Shown here piece after piece: positions 36,237-44,954 of a stretch of DNA of 64,000 nt (positions are counted from its first letter, which is position 1; each line of letters begins with the position of its first letter). A program made the position numbers and the translations under genes. Below the pieces are notes generated by a model. That model searched no databases. It saw nothing but the letters and a program-made list of their open reading frames with translations, and was not told where the DNA came from. This DNA is from Cognatishimia activa (GTDB lineage Bacteria > Pseudomonadota > Alphaproteobacteria > Rhodobacterales > Rhodobacteraceae): contig NZ_CYTO01000004.1 in NCBI RefSeq assembly GCF_001458335.1, positions 186,001-250,000 on the forward strand. Reading direction: 5' to 3'.

Positions 36237-36290
36237 GAGGGGCTCTGCCCCTCGGCCTTTGGCCTCACCCCGGGATATTTTGGCCAAAAA
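36237..36290. repeat. Palindromic extragenic element between argG and msrA
   Basis: Three small inverted repeats in a row: gaggggc-tct-gcccctc (36237-36253), ggcc-ttt-ggcc, and a cccgggatatt segment before tggcca. This composite resembles an intergenic repeat I associate with Rhodobacteraceae genomes. Only one copy is in this window, so repeat status is unproven. Confidence 0.4.
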
Positions 36291-36326
36291 GAAAGGCCTG
36301 CCGTCACGAAGGAAGGCAGGCCTTTT
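36280..36326 (-). terminator. Intrinsic terminator of argG
   Basis: An 11-bp perfect stem (36292-36302 with 36315-36325), 12-nt loop, followed on the minus strand by a tctttttgg tail. It lies 20 bp after the argG stop. Confidence 0.8.
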
Positions 36327-36345
36327 GAAATTGGTTTGAACGCTC

Positions 36346-37575
36346 TTACTTGTCAGAAACGCGCTTGTTGCGGGCTGCGAGCAGTTTGAGGCGCAGGGCG
36401 TTCAATTGGATGAAACCAGCGGCGTCTTTCTGGTCGTAAGCGCCAGCGTCTTCTTCGAAGGTCACGTGCGCTTCGGAGTAGAGGCTGTGGTCGGACCAGC
36501 GGCCCACACAGGTTGCGGAGCCTTTGTAGAGCTTCAGTTTCACGGTGCCGGTGACATTTTCTTGGGATTTGTCGATGGCCGCTTGCAGCATTTCACGCTC
36601 TGGCGAGTACCAGAAGCCATTGTAGATCAGTTCCGCGTAGCGTGGCATCAGGCTGTCTTTCAGGTGGCCTGCGCCGGAATCCAGTGTGATCTGTTCGATG
36701 CCGCGATGCGCTTCCAGAAGCACAGTGCCGCCTGGGGTTTCGTAGATGCCGCGGGACTTCATGCCGACGAAACGGTTTTCGACGAAGTCCAAACGGCCGA
36801 TGCCGTGTTTGCCGCCTAGTTCGTTCAGTTTGGTCAGGATGGTCGCCGGGCTCATTGCTTCGCCGTTGATGGCAACCGCGTCGCCTTTTTCGAAGGTGAC
36901 TTCGATGAATTCAGGTGTTTCAGGCGCGTCTTCTGGTGCGACGGTGCGTTGGTAGACGTAATCTGGTGCGTCAATTGCTGGGTCTTCCAGGACTTTGCCC
37001 TCAGAAGAGGTGTGCAGCAGGTTCGCGTCCACAGAGAATGGCGCTTCGCCGCGCTTGTCTTTGGCGATCGGGATTTGGTGCTGTTCAGCAAATTCCAGCA
37101 GTTTAGTCCGGCTGGACAGGTCCCATTCACGCCAAGGGGCGATCACTTTGATGTCGGGGTTCAACGCATAGGCTGCCAGCTCAAAACGCACCTGGTCGTT
37201 GCCTTTACCGGTTGCGCCGTGGGCGACGGCATCTGCACCGGTCGCTTCCGCGATCTCGATCAGACGCTTGGAAATCAACGGGCGCGCGATGGAGGTGCCC
37301 AGAAGGTACAGACCTTCGTAAACCGCATTGGCGCGGAACATTGGGAAGACGAAATCACGTACGAACTCTTCGCGGATGTCTTCGATATAGATGTTGTCTG
37401 GGTTGATGCCCAACAGCTCTGCCTTTTGGCGGGCTGGTTCCAGCTCTTCGCCCTGACCGAGGTCAGCGGTGAACGTGACGACTTCGCAACCGTATTCGGT
37501 TTGCAGCCATTTCAGGATGATGGAGGTATCAAGGCCACCGGAATAGGCCAAAACAACTTTCTTAGGCGCAGACAT
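36346..37575 (-). CDS. argG: Argininosuccinate synthase
   Basis: A 409-residue enzyme joining citrulline and aspartate with ATP in arginine synthesis. PP-loop '[11 protein letters not shown]' is at residues 10-20, with '[12 protein letters not shown]' near 118 and 'SSRTKLLEF'. Full length and free-standing, with its own terminator; argH is not in the window. The 145-bp gap upstream separates it from a divergent membrane-protein gene. Confidence 0.97.
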   Translation of the reverse strand: MSAPKKVVLAYSGGLDTSIILKWLQTEYGCEVVTFTADLGQGEELEPARQKAELLGINPDNIYIEDIREEFVRDFVFPMFRANAVYEGLYLLGTSIARPLISKRLIEIAEATGADAVAHGATGKGNDQVRFELAAYALNPDIKVIAPWREWDLSSRTKLLEFAEQHQIPIAKDKRGEAPFSVDANLLHTSSEGKVLEDPAIDAPDYVYQRTVAPEDAPETPEFIEVTFEKGDAVAINGEAMSPATILTKLNELGGKHGIGRLDFVENRFVGMKSRGIYETPGGTVLLEAHRGIEQITLDSGAGHLKDSLMPRYAELIYNGFWYSPEREMLQAAIDKSQENVTGTVKLKLYKGSATCVGRWSDHSLYSEAHVTFEEDAGAYDQKDAAGFIQLNALRLKLLAARNKRVSDK

Positions 37576-37720
37576 TTTATTTTCCTTCAGACGGGCAACG
37601 CTTTGGACAACAGCGGGGCGATAACGTGTTTTGAAGGCTGGGGCAAGCGGTGTGAGTATGCAGGCTTGAAAAGCACACAGAAAATGGTCACGACTGAGGT
37701 AAATTCGTTAGGAGAAATTT

Positions 37721-38461
37721 ATGTTGGGTTTGAGAGTTCTTTTGCATTCGGTGAAATTGGTTTTTCTAAATTGGCAGACCGCTTTGCGTATTTCGTCTCC
37801 GATTATCGCGGTCGGGCTTGCGTTTGCCGTGTTGTTTGGAAGCTCAGATGTCAGTTTTGACTTTGAGAACCCGCCTTCTGATTTCCCGTGGGGTGCCGTC
37901 ACCCTTTTCGGCATCGCATATGTCGTCGCGGGGCTTTGGGTCGCCGTCGCTTGGCATCGATATGTCTTGCTCGAGGAAGATAGCGGATCGATTGTCCCAA
38001 GATTCCGCGGTAATCGAATTGGCGCATATCTTCTGCAGGGTATCTTGCTTTCCCTGATTGTGATTTTGGCCGCAGTAGTGGTCGGCACGGTTTCTGGATT
38101 GATCTTCACCCTGGTCGGCGGAATGGCCGGTGTCTTTTTGACCACTCTTGTTGTCACCGGCGTTCTGCTGTGGATTTTCTACCGGCTGTCACCAACATTG
38201 CCTGCTGCCGCTTTGGGTGAAGCGCTTTCGATTGGCAATGCTTGGCGCAAAACCAGCGCTTACTCCGGTGCAATCTTGATCATGGTTATCGCAATGAGCG
38301 TGCTTTCATCGTTGTTTGGTTCTATTGTGGAATCCTTTGCCGGCGTATCGAGCCTTATCTACGTGTTGCTTAGCGTTGTTCAAACTTGGGTGAGTTTGAT
38401 GGTTGGCATCAGTGTCCTGACCACGATCTACGGGATTGCGGTCGAATACCGCGAGCTCTGA
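37721..38461 (+). CDS. Polytopic membrane protein of unknown function
   Basis: A 246-residue protein with about six hydrophobic helices: near 20-40, 60-78, 105-130, 132-152, 180-200 and 215-235. The segment between helices ('VAWHRYVLLEE', residues about 80-90) recurs in a family of small Rhodobacterales membrane proteins of unknown role. It starts after a strong 'taggaga'. No transporter or enzyme motif is visible. Divergent from argG and upstream of ilvA, without clear operon linkage. Confidence 0.75.
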   Translation: MLGLRVLLHSVKLVFLNWQTALRISSPIIAVGLAFAVLFGSSDVSFDFENPPSDFPWGAVTLFGIAYVVAGLWVAVAWHRYVLLEEDSGSIVPRFRGNRIGAYLLQGILLSLIVILAAVVVGTVSGLIFTLVGGMAGVFLTTLVVTGVLLWIFYRLSPTLPAAALGEALSIGNAWRKTSAYSGAILIMVIAMSVLSSLFGSIVESFAGVSSLIYVLLSVVQTWVSLMVGISVLTTIYGIAVEYREL

Positions 38462-38531
38462 CCCAGTATTCATTGGTATTCTTCGCCCCAAAGGCTTGCT
38501 CTTCTTATGGGCTTCAGGCACCTAGGATCTC

Positions 38532-39770
38532 ATGACCGATTTCCGCACCCAAGCCCGCAGTGCCGAAGCCGCCATGCGCAGCGTTTTTGATGCCACGCCT
38601 CTGCAGCGGAATGCCCATTTGTCTCAACGCTACAAGGCCGAGATCTACCTCAAACGCGAGGACTTGACGCCTGTGCGTAGCTACAAGCTGCGCGGGGCGT
38701 TTAATGCCATGCGAAAGGTGCTGGACAAAGACCCGTCCCGTGACCTTTTTGTCTGCGCCTCTGCGGGAAACCATGCCCAAGGGGTTGCCTTTATGTGCAA
38801 TCATTTTGGTGTAAAAGGCGTGATCTTTATGCCGGTGACCACGCCGCAGCAGAAGATTTTCAAGACCGAAGTCTTTGGCGATGGCGCAATAGAAGTGCGT
38901 TTGGTCGGCGACTATTTTGATGACACCTTGGCGGCGGCGCAGGCGTTTTGCGCTGAAGCAAAAGGGACGTTTCTGCCGCCCTTTGACGATGAAGATGTGA
39001 TTGAAGGTCAGGCATCCGTTGCCGCTGAGATTCTGACGCAACTGGGTAAAGCTCCTGATCACATCGTTCTGCCTGTTGGCGGCGGAGGGCTGTCTTCGGG
39101 TATCAGCAGCTTTTTTGGTAACGAGGTCGACTATACTTTCGTCGAACCATCAGGCGGGCCCAGTTTGAAGGCGGCTTTGGACGCGGGCGAATTGGTGACC
39201 TTGGATGCGGTCGACAGCTTTGTGGATGGCGCAGCGGTGGCGCGGATTGGCGAGAAGAACTTTGCGCGCCTGAAGCATCACAGCGCGGATGAGGTGGTGC
39301 TGTCTCCTGAAGACCGTATTTGTGCGACGATGCTAGAGATTCTAAACGTCGAAGGCATCGTGTTGGAGCCAGCCGGTGCCTTGGCCGTCGATGCCCTGAC
39401 CGATGTTGCTGATGAGATCAAAGGAAAAACCGTGGTTTGTGTGACCTCTGGTGGCAATTTTGACTTTGAGCGCCTGCCTGAGGTCAAAGAACGTGCGCAG
39501 CGCTATTCCGGTGTGAAAAAGTATTTCATTCTGCGCCTCCCTCAACGTCCCGGCGCGCTTAAAGACTTCTTGGCTATGCTTGGTCCAGACGATGACATTG
39601 CGCGGTTTGAGTACCTCAAGAAATCCGCACGCAATTTCGGCTCTGTCTTGATTGGTATTGAGACCAATGACCCAAAGAACTTCGCCAAGCTCTTTGATCG
39701 GATCGAGGCCGCGGGGATGGGTTTCACCGACATTACCAATGATGAAACGCTTGCGCAGTTCTTGATTTAG
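38532..39770 (+). CDS. ilvA: Threonine ammonia-lyase (threonine deaminase)
   Basis: A 412-residue PLP enzyme making 2-oxobutyrate for isoleucine synthesis. PLP Lys is in 'VRSYKLRGAF' near residue 56, the Gly loop 'LPVGGGGLSSG' near 178-188 and 'CVTSGGNFD' near 302. A single C-terminal regulatory (ACT-like) domain of about 85 residues follows, the short IlvA type. It converges on the Hpt gene with a 6-bp gap. Confidence 0.93.
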   Translation: MTDFRTQARSAEAAMRSVFDATPLQRNAHLSQRYKAEIYLKREDLTPVRSYKLRGAFNAMRKVLDKDPSRDLFVCASAGNHAQGVAFMCNHFGVKGVIFMPVTTPQQKIFKTEVFGDGAIEVRLVGDYFDDTLAAAQAFCAEAKGTFLPPFDDEDVIEGQASVAAEILTQLGKAPDHIVLPVGGGGLSSGISSFFGNEVDYTFVEPSGGPSLKAALDAGELVTLDAVDSFVDGAAVARIGEKNFARLKHHSADEVVLSPEDRICATMLEILNVEGIVLEPAGALAVDALTDVADEIKGKTVVCVTSGGNFDFERLPEVKERAQRYSGVKKYFILRLPQRPGALKDFLAMLGPDDDIARFEYLKKSARNFGSVLIGIETNDPKNFAKLFDRIEAAGMGFTDITNDETLAQFLI

Positions 39771-39776
39771 AGCCGT

Positions 39777-40091
39777 TCAACTTTGGTCTTCTAGGAACTC
39801 TGCCACAAAAGCCTGCTTGGATTGGTAAAATGAACTGCGCACGGCGTCCAAATCCGCTTGCGCCCCTTCATTTAAGCTATGTTCTGCGATTTGACATGTT
39901 TTGGAAAAGGCCGCGAAGCCAACATTCGCGCCGCTCCCCTTTAAAAAATGCATGTCTGTTCCAGAGGCACCATCGTTTTGAATGCGCCCGAAGACCTCTT
40001 CAACCTCCTCGTAAAAAATGTCGACAATTTCAGCAAAACCTTCCGCGCCTAGGTCGTTGCGCAGCTGATTTATCTTTTGGTGATCAAGCAT
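39777..40091 (-). CDS. Histidine phosphotransfer (Hpt) domain protein
   Basis: A 104-residue single-domain Hpt protein. The phospho-acceptor motif is 'DMHFLKGSGANVGF' (His near residue 46, then LKGS). Such proteins relay phosphate between a hybrid kinase and a response regulator. A longer frame upstream exists, but the ATG at 40091 has 'aaagggg' 5 nt before it. It diverges, over 150 bp, from a receiver-phosphatase gene, so the two may form one signalling branch. No kinase is adjacent. Confidence 0.82.
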   Translation of the reverse strand: MLDHQKINQLRNDLGAEGFAEIVDIFYEEVEEVFGRIQNDGASGTDMHFLKGSGANVGFAAFSKTCQIAEHSLNEGAQADLDAVRSSFYQSKQAFVAEFLEDQS

Positions 40092-40241
40092 GACGGCCCC
40101 TTTAGTCTCATAATGAGTAGAGAATTTTAAGAAACGGTAATCACGGCCCTTAAAACCGAGTGGATTTTCTTCATGCGGATTTAATAGGCTTTGGGTGAAG
40201 CTGCGGCTCGCTGCGAACAGGAAGTCGTTTAGGGAGTCGTC

Positions 40242-41504
40242 GTGATCAGTGCTCAGCCAATTGTCGTCGATAGTGTACCGGCGTCTCGGGCCCTTCAACG
40301 GGTATTGCTGGTGGACGAAAGTCGATTGCAGAGACGTATTCTATCCGCGTCCCTGAACAGGGATGGATTCGAAGTGTTGGAGGCGGGCAGCGCGCAAGAA
40401 GCATTGGATATATGTCAGCGGGATATGCCCGATCTTGTTCTGTCTGATTGGGTTCTCTCTGATATGGAAGGCCCGGAATTCTGTCGGAACTTCCGAGATT
40501 TGCCATCACCACATTACTGCTATTTTGTTTTCCTGACGGCCAAGTCCGAAAAAGACAGTGTCGTGAAGGCGTTAGAGCAAGGTGCCGACGATTTTTTGCT
40601 TAAACCGGTTGATGCGCATGAGCTAAGAGCGCGCATGTCGGCGGCTGCGCGTATTCTGAAAATGCAGCGTGAAATCACAGATACTCTTTCAGAGCTTCAG
40701 ACGGTTCATGAATTGGTGAACAAGGACCTGCTGGCGGCGAAGCGGTTTCAAGAATCTTTGGTCAAGGAGAGGGTCGTAGAATTCCCAAAGGGGCGCGTTT
40801 CGATGTTGCTTGAGTCCAGTGGACATGTCGGCGGGGACTTGGTTGGCCACTATCGCATTGATCGAGATCGGATTGGTTTGTTTGCAATTGATGTGAGCGG
40901 ACATGGGATCAGCTCTGCGCTGATGACCGCGCGCCTTGCGGGATATTTGTCAGCAACGTCTCGGGAGCAAAATATTGCGCTGATCCCAGCAAACGGGGAA
41001 GGCTATGATGCGTTGCCACCTCATCAAGTGGTCGAACAGCTGAATAGCTTGTTTTTGGATGAAATAGAGACTGAACATTACTTCACGATGGTTCTTGCAG
41101 AGGTCGATCTTGAGAGCGGCAAGGTGCGTTTGGCGCAGGCAGGTCATCCTCACCCATTGGTGCAACGATCTTGTGGTGCGATTGAAAAGCATGGTGCTGG
41201 CGGGCTGCCCGTCGGTCTTGTGCCCGGGGCGGATTACGCGGAATTCGAGTTGACGCTTGGACCCGGCGATCGGCTGATCGTGCTCTCGGATGGGCCGATT
41301 GAATGTCCGGATGCCGAAGGCAATATGCTGGATGACGACGGGCTCAATCTGCTTTTGACAGAACTCGCGCAGGACCAAGGCGAGGACTTTCTAGAAGGGT
41401 TTTTGTGGCGCTTGCAGGAATTTGCTGGAGGTCGTCCGATCCCGGATGACGTGTCCGGAATTTTATTAGAGTTTCATGACCTCAGAAATGCGCCAAGTCG
41501 ATGA
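40242..41504 (+). CDS. Receiver domain-PP2C serine phosphatase (RsbU-like response regulator)
   Basis: A 420-residue two-domain regulator. An N-terminal receiver has 'VLLVDESRLQRR' and phospho-Asp69 in 'LVLSDW', with Lys in 'FLLKPVD'. A linker coiled coil (about 135-180) leads to a SpoIIE/PP2C domain with 'GGDLVGHY', 'IDVSGHGISSALM' and 'VLSDGPIEC' metal ligands. Such proteins dephosphorylate STAS anti-sigma antagonists in partner switching. The architecture matches RbaY of Rhodobacter capsulatus, but orthology is inferred. GTG start after 'gggag'. Its 3' end overlaps the Nudix gene by 23 bp. Confidence 0.87.
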   Translation: MISAQPIVVDSVPASRALQRVLLVDESRLQRRILSASLNRDGFEVLEAGSAQEALDICQRDMPDLVLSDWVLSDMEGPEFCRNFRDLPSPHYCYFVFLTAKSEKDSVVKALEQGADDFLLKPVDAHELRARMSAAARILKMQREITDTLSELQTVHELVNKDLLAAKRFQESLVKERVVEFPKGRVSMLLESSGHVGGDLVGHYRIDRDRIGLFAIDVSGHGISSALMTARLAGYLSATSREQNIALIPANGEGYDALPPHQVVEQLNSLFLDEIETEHYFTMVLAEVDLESGKVRLAQAGHPHPLVQRSCGAIEKHGAGGLPVGLVPGADYAEFELTLGPGDRLIVLSDGPIECPDAEGNMLDDDGLNLLLTELAQDQGEDFLEGFLWRLQEFAGGRPIPDDVSGILLEFHDLRNAPSR

Positions 41505-41931
41505 AGTGTCGGTCGCCGCTATTGGCGAGCATGTACCTTGCTTCTTCACGATGGAGCCAGACTGCAGTGTGACCGGGTTCGGTTGGATGGCCAAGTCGGC
41601 ACACTGGGCGTGCCAGGTAAATCGTGCAGAGCTTATCTGCGAACTTCTCGTACTCCGCCATATAGGCAAATCGGCGAAAAGCCCCTAGCCGACGGGGTTT
41701 TGAGATACGCCAGCCGGTTTCTTCTAGCACCTCGCGATGTAGTGCCGTGATTGGCGACTCGCCGGGGTCAATTCCGCCGCCGGGCAATTGCAGTTCCGGC
41801 TCTGGCAATTTGTCTGAGGCGTCTTGGCGCGTGACCAGTATTTTATCTCCGCGCAACAAGATCACATAAGCTCCGGGGCGGGGTTTATAGACCTGTCCTG
41901 TCTTCGGTGGGGTTCCAAACCGTCGGATCAT
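41482..41931 (-). CDS. Nudix hydrolase
   Basis: A 149-residue Nudix pyrophosphohydrolase. The Nudix box is intact: 'GGGIDPGESPITALH' followed by 'REVLEETGW', matching Gx5Ex7REUxEExGU. The substrate is not evident; flanking residues resemble ADP-ribose/mutT-like hydrolases acting on nucleotide sugars or oxidised nucleotides. It is convergent with the PP2C gene (23-bp 3' overlap) and divergent from hslO. Confidence 0.88.
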   Translation of the reverse strand: MIRRFGTPPKTGQVYKPRPGAYVILLRGDKILVTRQDASDKLPEPELQLPGGGIDPGESPITALHREVLEETGWRISKPRRLGAFRRFAYMAEYEKFADKLCTIYLARPVCRLGHPTEPGHTAVWLHREEARYMLANSGDRHFIDLAHF

Positions 41932-42021
41932 GCGTTACCAGCCCTTTTTGTTCATCTTGCCGCACCTATATAGCTGCGGTATGCCAAGGTAAGGCCCGTA
42001 AGGAAAGCCCAAGGAACTCCA

Positions 42022-43011
42022 ATGACTCTCGGAACCAAAATCGCCTGGGACGACACAGTGTTGCCGTTTCAGCTGGATAAATCTGACATTCGCGGACGCG
42101 TTGCGCGGCTGGATAACGTTTTGCACGGTATCCTAAAGCAACATGAATATCCGGAATCTGTTGAAGCTTTGGTGGCCGAGGTTGCGCTTTTGACTGCGCT
42201 GATCGGTCAAACCATCAGCCTGCGCTGGAAACTGTCTTTGCAGGTGCAAACCAATGGTCCAGTGCGCATGATTGCGTCAGACTATTATGCGCCGACCAAA
42301 GAAGGTGAGCCTGCGCGCATCCGTGCCTATGCGGGGTTTGATGAGGATCGGCTGACCGATGCAGCGCCATTTGAGCAGCTGGGGAATGGTTATTTCGCGG
42401 TTTTGATTGATCAGGGTGAGGGGACGCAGCCTTATCAAGGGATCGCTCCTTTGACAGGTGGCTCGCTGAGCGCAAGCGCTGAAGGGTATTTTGCGCAGTC
42501 AGAACAGCTGCCGACACGCTTTTCTCTGCGGTTCGGAAAGTCTTCCGAGCCGGGTGTCGCCGAACATTGGCGCGCGGGCGGCGTGATGCTTCAGCACATG
42601 CCAAAGGCGTCTCCGCTTGTCAGCGGTGAAGGTGGTTCTGGGGACAAAGGCCAGTTGACCGCAAGCGATCTGCTGGAAGATGACGAAGAAGAAAACTGGA
42701 ACCGCGCGAATATTCTGCTCGACACGGTCGAGGAGCTGGAACTGATTGGCCCAAGCGTGACCCCAAGCACTTTGCTTCTGCGCCTGTTCAATGAGGAAGA
42801 GCCGCGGGTTTACGATGCTCAGAAAGTGGCGTTTGGCTGCTCTTGCTCAGAAGACCGCGTGCGCCAATCGTTGTCGATTTATTCTGCCAAGGATATCGAG
42901 AAGATGACGACAGAAGATGGCTGGGTTACTGCGGACTGCCAGTTCTGTGGCTCGCATTTCCAGCTTGATCCAAAAACCGTTGGGTTCGACGCGGAGAAAC
43001 CTGCCGGATGA
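42022..43011 (+). CDS. hslO: Redox-regulated chaperone Hsp33
   Basis: A 329-residue holdase chaperone activated by oxidation. The C-terminal zinc switch is complete: 'CSC' near residue 273 and 'CQFC' near 309. When oxidised the Cys pairs form disulfides, zinc leaves and the protein unfolds its linker to bind clients. 'aaggaa' lies about 6 nt upstream. It overlaps the next Nudix gene by 4 bp, starting a three-gene run hslO-Nudix-cca. Confidence 0.95.
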   Translation: MTLGTKIAWDDTVLPFQLDKSDIRGRVARLDNVLHGILKQHEYPESVEALVAEVALLTALIGQTISLRWKLSLQVQTNGPVRMIASDYYAPTKEGEPARIRAYAGFDEDRLTDAAPFEQLGNGYFAVLIDQGEGTQPYQGIAPLTGGSLSASAEGYFAQSEQLPTRFSLRFGKSSEPGVAEHWRAGGVMLQHMPKASPLVSGEGGSGDKGQLTASDLLEDDEEENWNRANILLDTVEELELIGPSVTPSTLLLRLFNEEEPRVYDAQKVAFGCSCSEDRVRQSLSIYSAKDIEKMTTEDGWVTADCQFCGSHFQLDPKTVGFDAEKPAG

Positions 43012-43604
43012 CGGATGCGAAGGCGGCCCTGCTAAGTGCGATTGACCGCGACGGCGGGGCCTCTTCTGATTTTGATCTGAATCCCGATGTGGTGTTGCCG
43101 GAGGGGCGCAAATTGCGTCCAGCCGGGGTTTTGATCCCAGTTCAAATGATAGATGGACAGGCGCAGGTGATCCTCACCAAACGCAGTTCGCATTTGAAAC
43201 ATCACCCGGGCCAGATCGCTTTTCCTGGCGGCAAGCAGGACGAGGCGGACGCGGATGTCATTGCCGCTGCTTTACGTGAAGCGGATGAAGAGATTGGGCT
43301 CAAACCAACAAATGTCGAGGTGCTCGGGACGCTCGCCAGCCATGAAACGGTCACCAGCTTTTTAGTAACACCCGTTTTGGGCTTTGTTCGAGACGCTTTT
43401 GTTCACGAACCAGAGCCGGGAGAGGTCGAAGAGGTCTTTTCAGTCCCCCTTACGCACCTGATTGATCCGAACAATTTCCGTGTCGAAGGCCGTCGCTGGC
43501 GCGGGCAAAGGCGGCATTATTACACCGTGCCTTATGGGCCGTATTACATCTGGGGGGCCACCGCGCGCATGTTGCGTGGGTTGGCAGAACGGATGTCTTC
43601 ATGA
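43008..43604 (+). CDS. CoA pyrophosphatase-type Nudix hydrolase
   Basis: A 198-residue NudL/YeaB-type Nudix protein. 'TKRSSHLKHHPGQIAFPGGK' (the CoA-Nudix signature UPF0035) precedes the Nudix box 'AALREADEEIGL' near residues 84-95. It likely cleaves CoA or oxidised CoA to phosphopantetheine and ADP; a role in stress turnover is inference. 4-bp overlaps tie it to hslO and cca. Confidence 0.9.
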   Translation: MTDAKAALLSAIDRDGGASSDFDLNPDVVLPEGRKLRPAGVLIPVQMIDGQAQVILTKRSSHLKHHPGQIAFPGGKQDEADADVIAAALREADEEIGLKPTNVEVLGTLASHETVTSFLVTPVLGFVRDAFVHEPEPGEVEEVFSVPLTHLIDPNNFRVEGRRWRGQRRHYYTVPYGPYYIWGATARMLRGLAERMSS

Positions 43605-44752
43605 AAGTCACAGGGGATTGGCTCACACGGCAGACCACCCAAGACGTTTGCGCGATGCTTACCGGTGGTGGACACCAAGCTTTGCTTGTCGGGGGTTGCG
43701 TGCGTAATGCGCTGCTTGATGCGCCGGTGTCTGACATTGATATCTCGACAGATGCGCTGCCTGATCGGGTGATCGAGTTGGCTAAAGAGGTCGGTTTGAA
43801 AGCGATCCCAACCGGTAAGGAGCACGGGACAATTACTGTGATCGCTGGCGGTATTCCTCACGAGATCACCACATTTCGAAAAGACGTTGAAACTGATGGG
43901 CGTCGGGCCGTTGTGGCCTTCTCCGACTGCGTCGAAGATGATGCGCATCGCCGCGATTTCACAATGAACGCTCTCTACGTGAAACCGGATGGGACTTTGG
44001 TTGATCCGCTGGGTGGGCTTCAGGACCTTCATGCGCGCCGTTTCGTGTTTATTGATGATGCGGACATGCGCATTCGTGAGGACTATCTGCGGATCCTGCG
44101 CTTCTTCCGTTTTAACGCGTGGTATGGTGACCCAAGTGCCGGGCTGGATGCAGAGGCGTTGGCGGCCATTGCGGCGAATTCCGATGGAATAGAGTCTCTT
44201 TCTAAAGAGCGGGTCGGCACTGAAATGCTGAAATTGCTTTCTGCCTCTGATCCTGCGCCTGCTGTTGCCGCCATGCGGCAATCTGGGGCTTTGGCTCAGG
44301 TTCTGGAAGGTGCCGATGACAAGCCGCTTGCGCCCCTTGTGCATTTTGAAGCGGAAGCCGGTGTCGCGTCTGATCCAATACGACGCCTCGCTGCGCTGGG
44401 CGGGCAGGGGGTTGAGAAAGCGCTGCGCTTATCCAAGAAAGATGCGGCGCGGCTAGAGGTGTTGCGTGAGGAGACCGGAGCGATGACTCCGGTTGCCGAA
44501 ATTGCCTATCGACAAGGTGCCGACCTTGCGATCTCGGTGATCTTGCTTCGTTCGGCAATGTTCGAACAACCGCTCCCGCACGGATTTAGCGAAGAAATCG
44601 CAATGGGTGCGACGGCGATTTTCCCAATCAAAGCAGCGGACCTATTGGACCAGTTTCAAGGCCCAGAATTGGGCGCGAAACTCAAGGCGCTTGAGAGTGC
44701 GTGGATCAAATCAGGTTTCGCGCTGGATAAAGACACGCTCCTGGAAATGTGA
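43601..44752 (+). CDS. cca: CCA tRNA nucleotidyltransferase / poly(A) polymerase family protein
   Basis: A 383-residue class II nucleotidyltransferase. 'LLVGGCVRNALLD' with the metal-binding 'SDIDIST' lies near residues 28-50, 'RRDFTMNALYV' near 112 and 'EDYLRILRFFRF' near 160. In alphaproteobacteria with a single such gene it adds or repairs tRNA 3'-CCA; poly(A) polymerase activity cannot be excluded from sequence. Last gene of the hslO-Nudix-cca run. Confidence 0.9.
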   Translation: MKVTGDWLTRQTTQDVCAMLTGGGHQALLVGGCVRNALLDAPVSDIDISTDALPDRVIELAKEVGLKAIPTGKEHGTITVIAGGIPHEITTFRKDVETDGRRAVVAFSDCVEDDAHRRDFTMNALYVKPDGTLVDPLGGLQDLHARRFVFIDDADMRIREDYLRILRFFRFNAWYGDPSAGLDAEALAAIAANSDGIESLSKERVGTEMLKLLSASDPAPAVAAMRQSGALAQVLEGADDKPLAPLVHFEAEAGVASDPIRRLAALGGQGVEKALRLSKKDAARLEVLREETGAMTPVAEIAYRQGADLAISVILLRSAMFEQPLPHGFSEEIAMGATAIFPIKAADLLDQFQGPELGAKLKALESAWIKSGFALDKDTLLEM

Positions 44753-44830
44753 AGCCGCCGCTGTGCGCAGGTGTTGACTTGAGACTTCCTCTGGGTCACC
44801 TTCGCAGGGACTCACTAGGAGACTGCAAAA

Positions 44831-44954
44831 ATGGATCGACGGACCTTTTTTATCTAAGCCGTCATTGACCGGTTCAATGATCGCTAACGCGGCTTTGGCC
44901 GAACCTTTTTGCCTACCCAACATTTCCCTGACCTTTTCAGGACGCCCTGTGTGA
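44831..44954 (+). pseudogene. Frame-broken remnant of a Tat-signal-peptide gene
   Basis: An ATG with an ideal 'aggaga' 8 nt upstream starts a frame that stops after 8 codons ('MDRRTFFI'). Just before the stop is a run of six T (44846-44851). Dropping one T restores a 40-codon frame beginning 'MDRRTFLSK', a textbook twin-arginine motif (RRxFL). A hydrophobic stretch ('LTGSMIANAALAEP') with an ALA cleavage site follows. It ends at TGA (44952-44954), directly before the ABC gene's GTG. It looks like the 5' end of a lost exported protein; a sequencing error in the T6 run is the alternative. Confidence 0.5.

Noticed and set aside
41948-41985. RpoH promoter before hslO
   Set aside because: CTTGCCG and CCTATAT occur but are spaced far too closely to act together.
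44753-44954. Intact small gene between cca and the ABC exporter
   Set aside because: The frame stops after 8 codons; only a one-base change yields a coding frame, so it is listed as a remnant.
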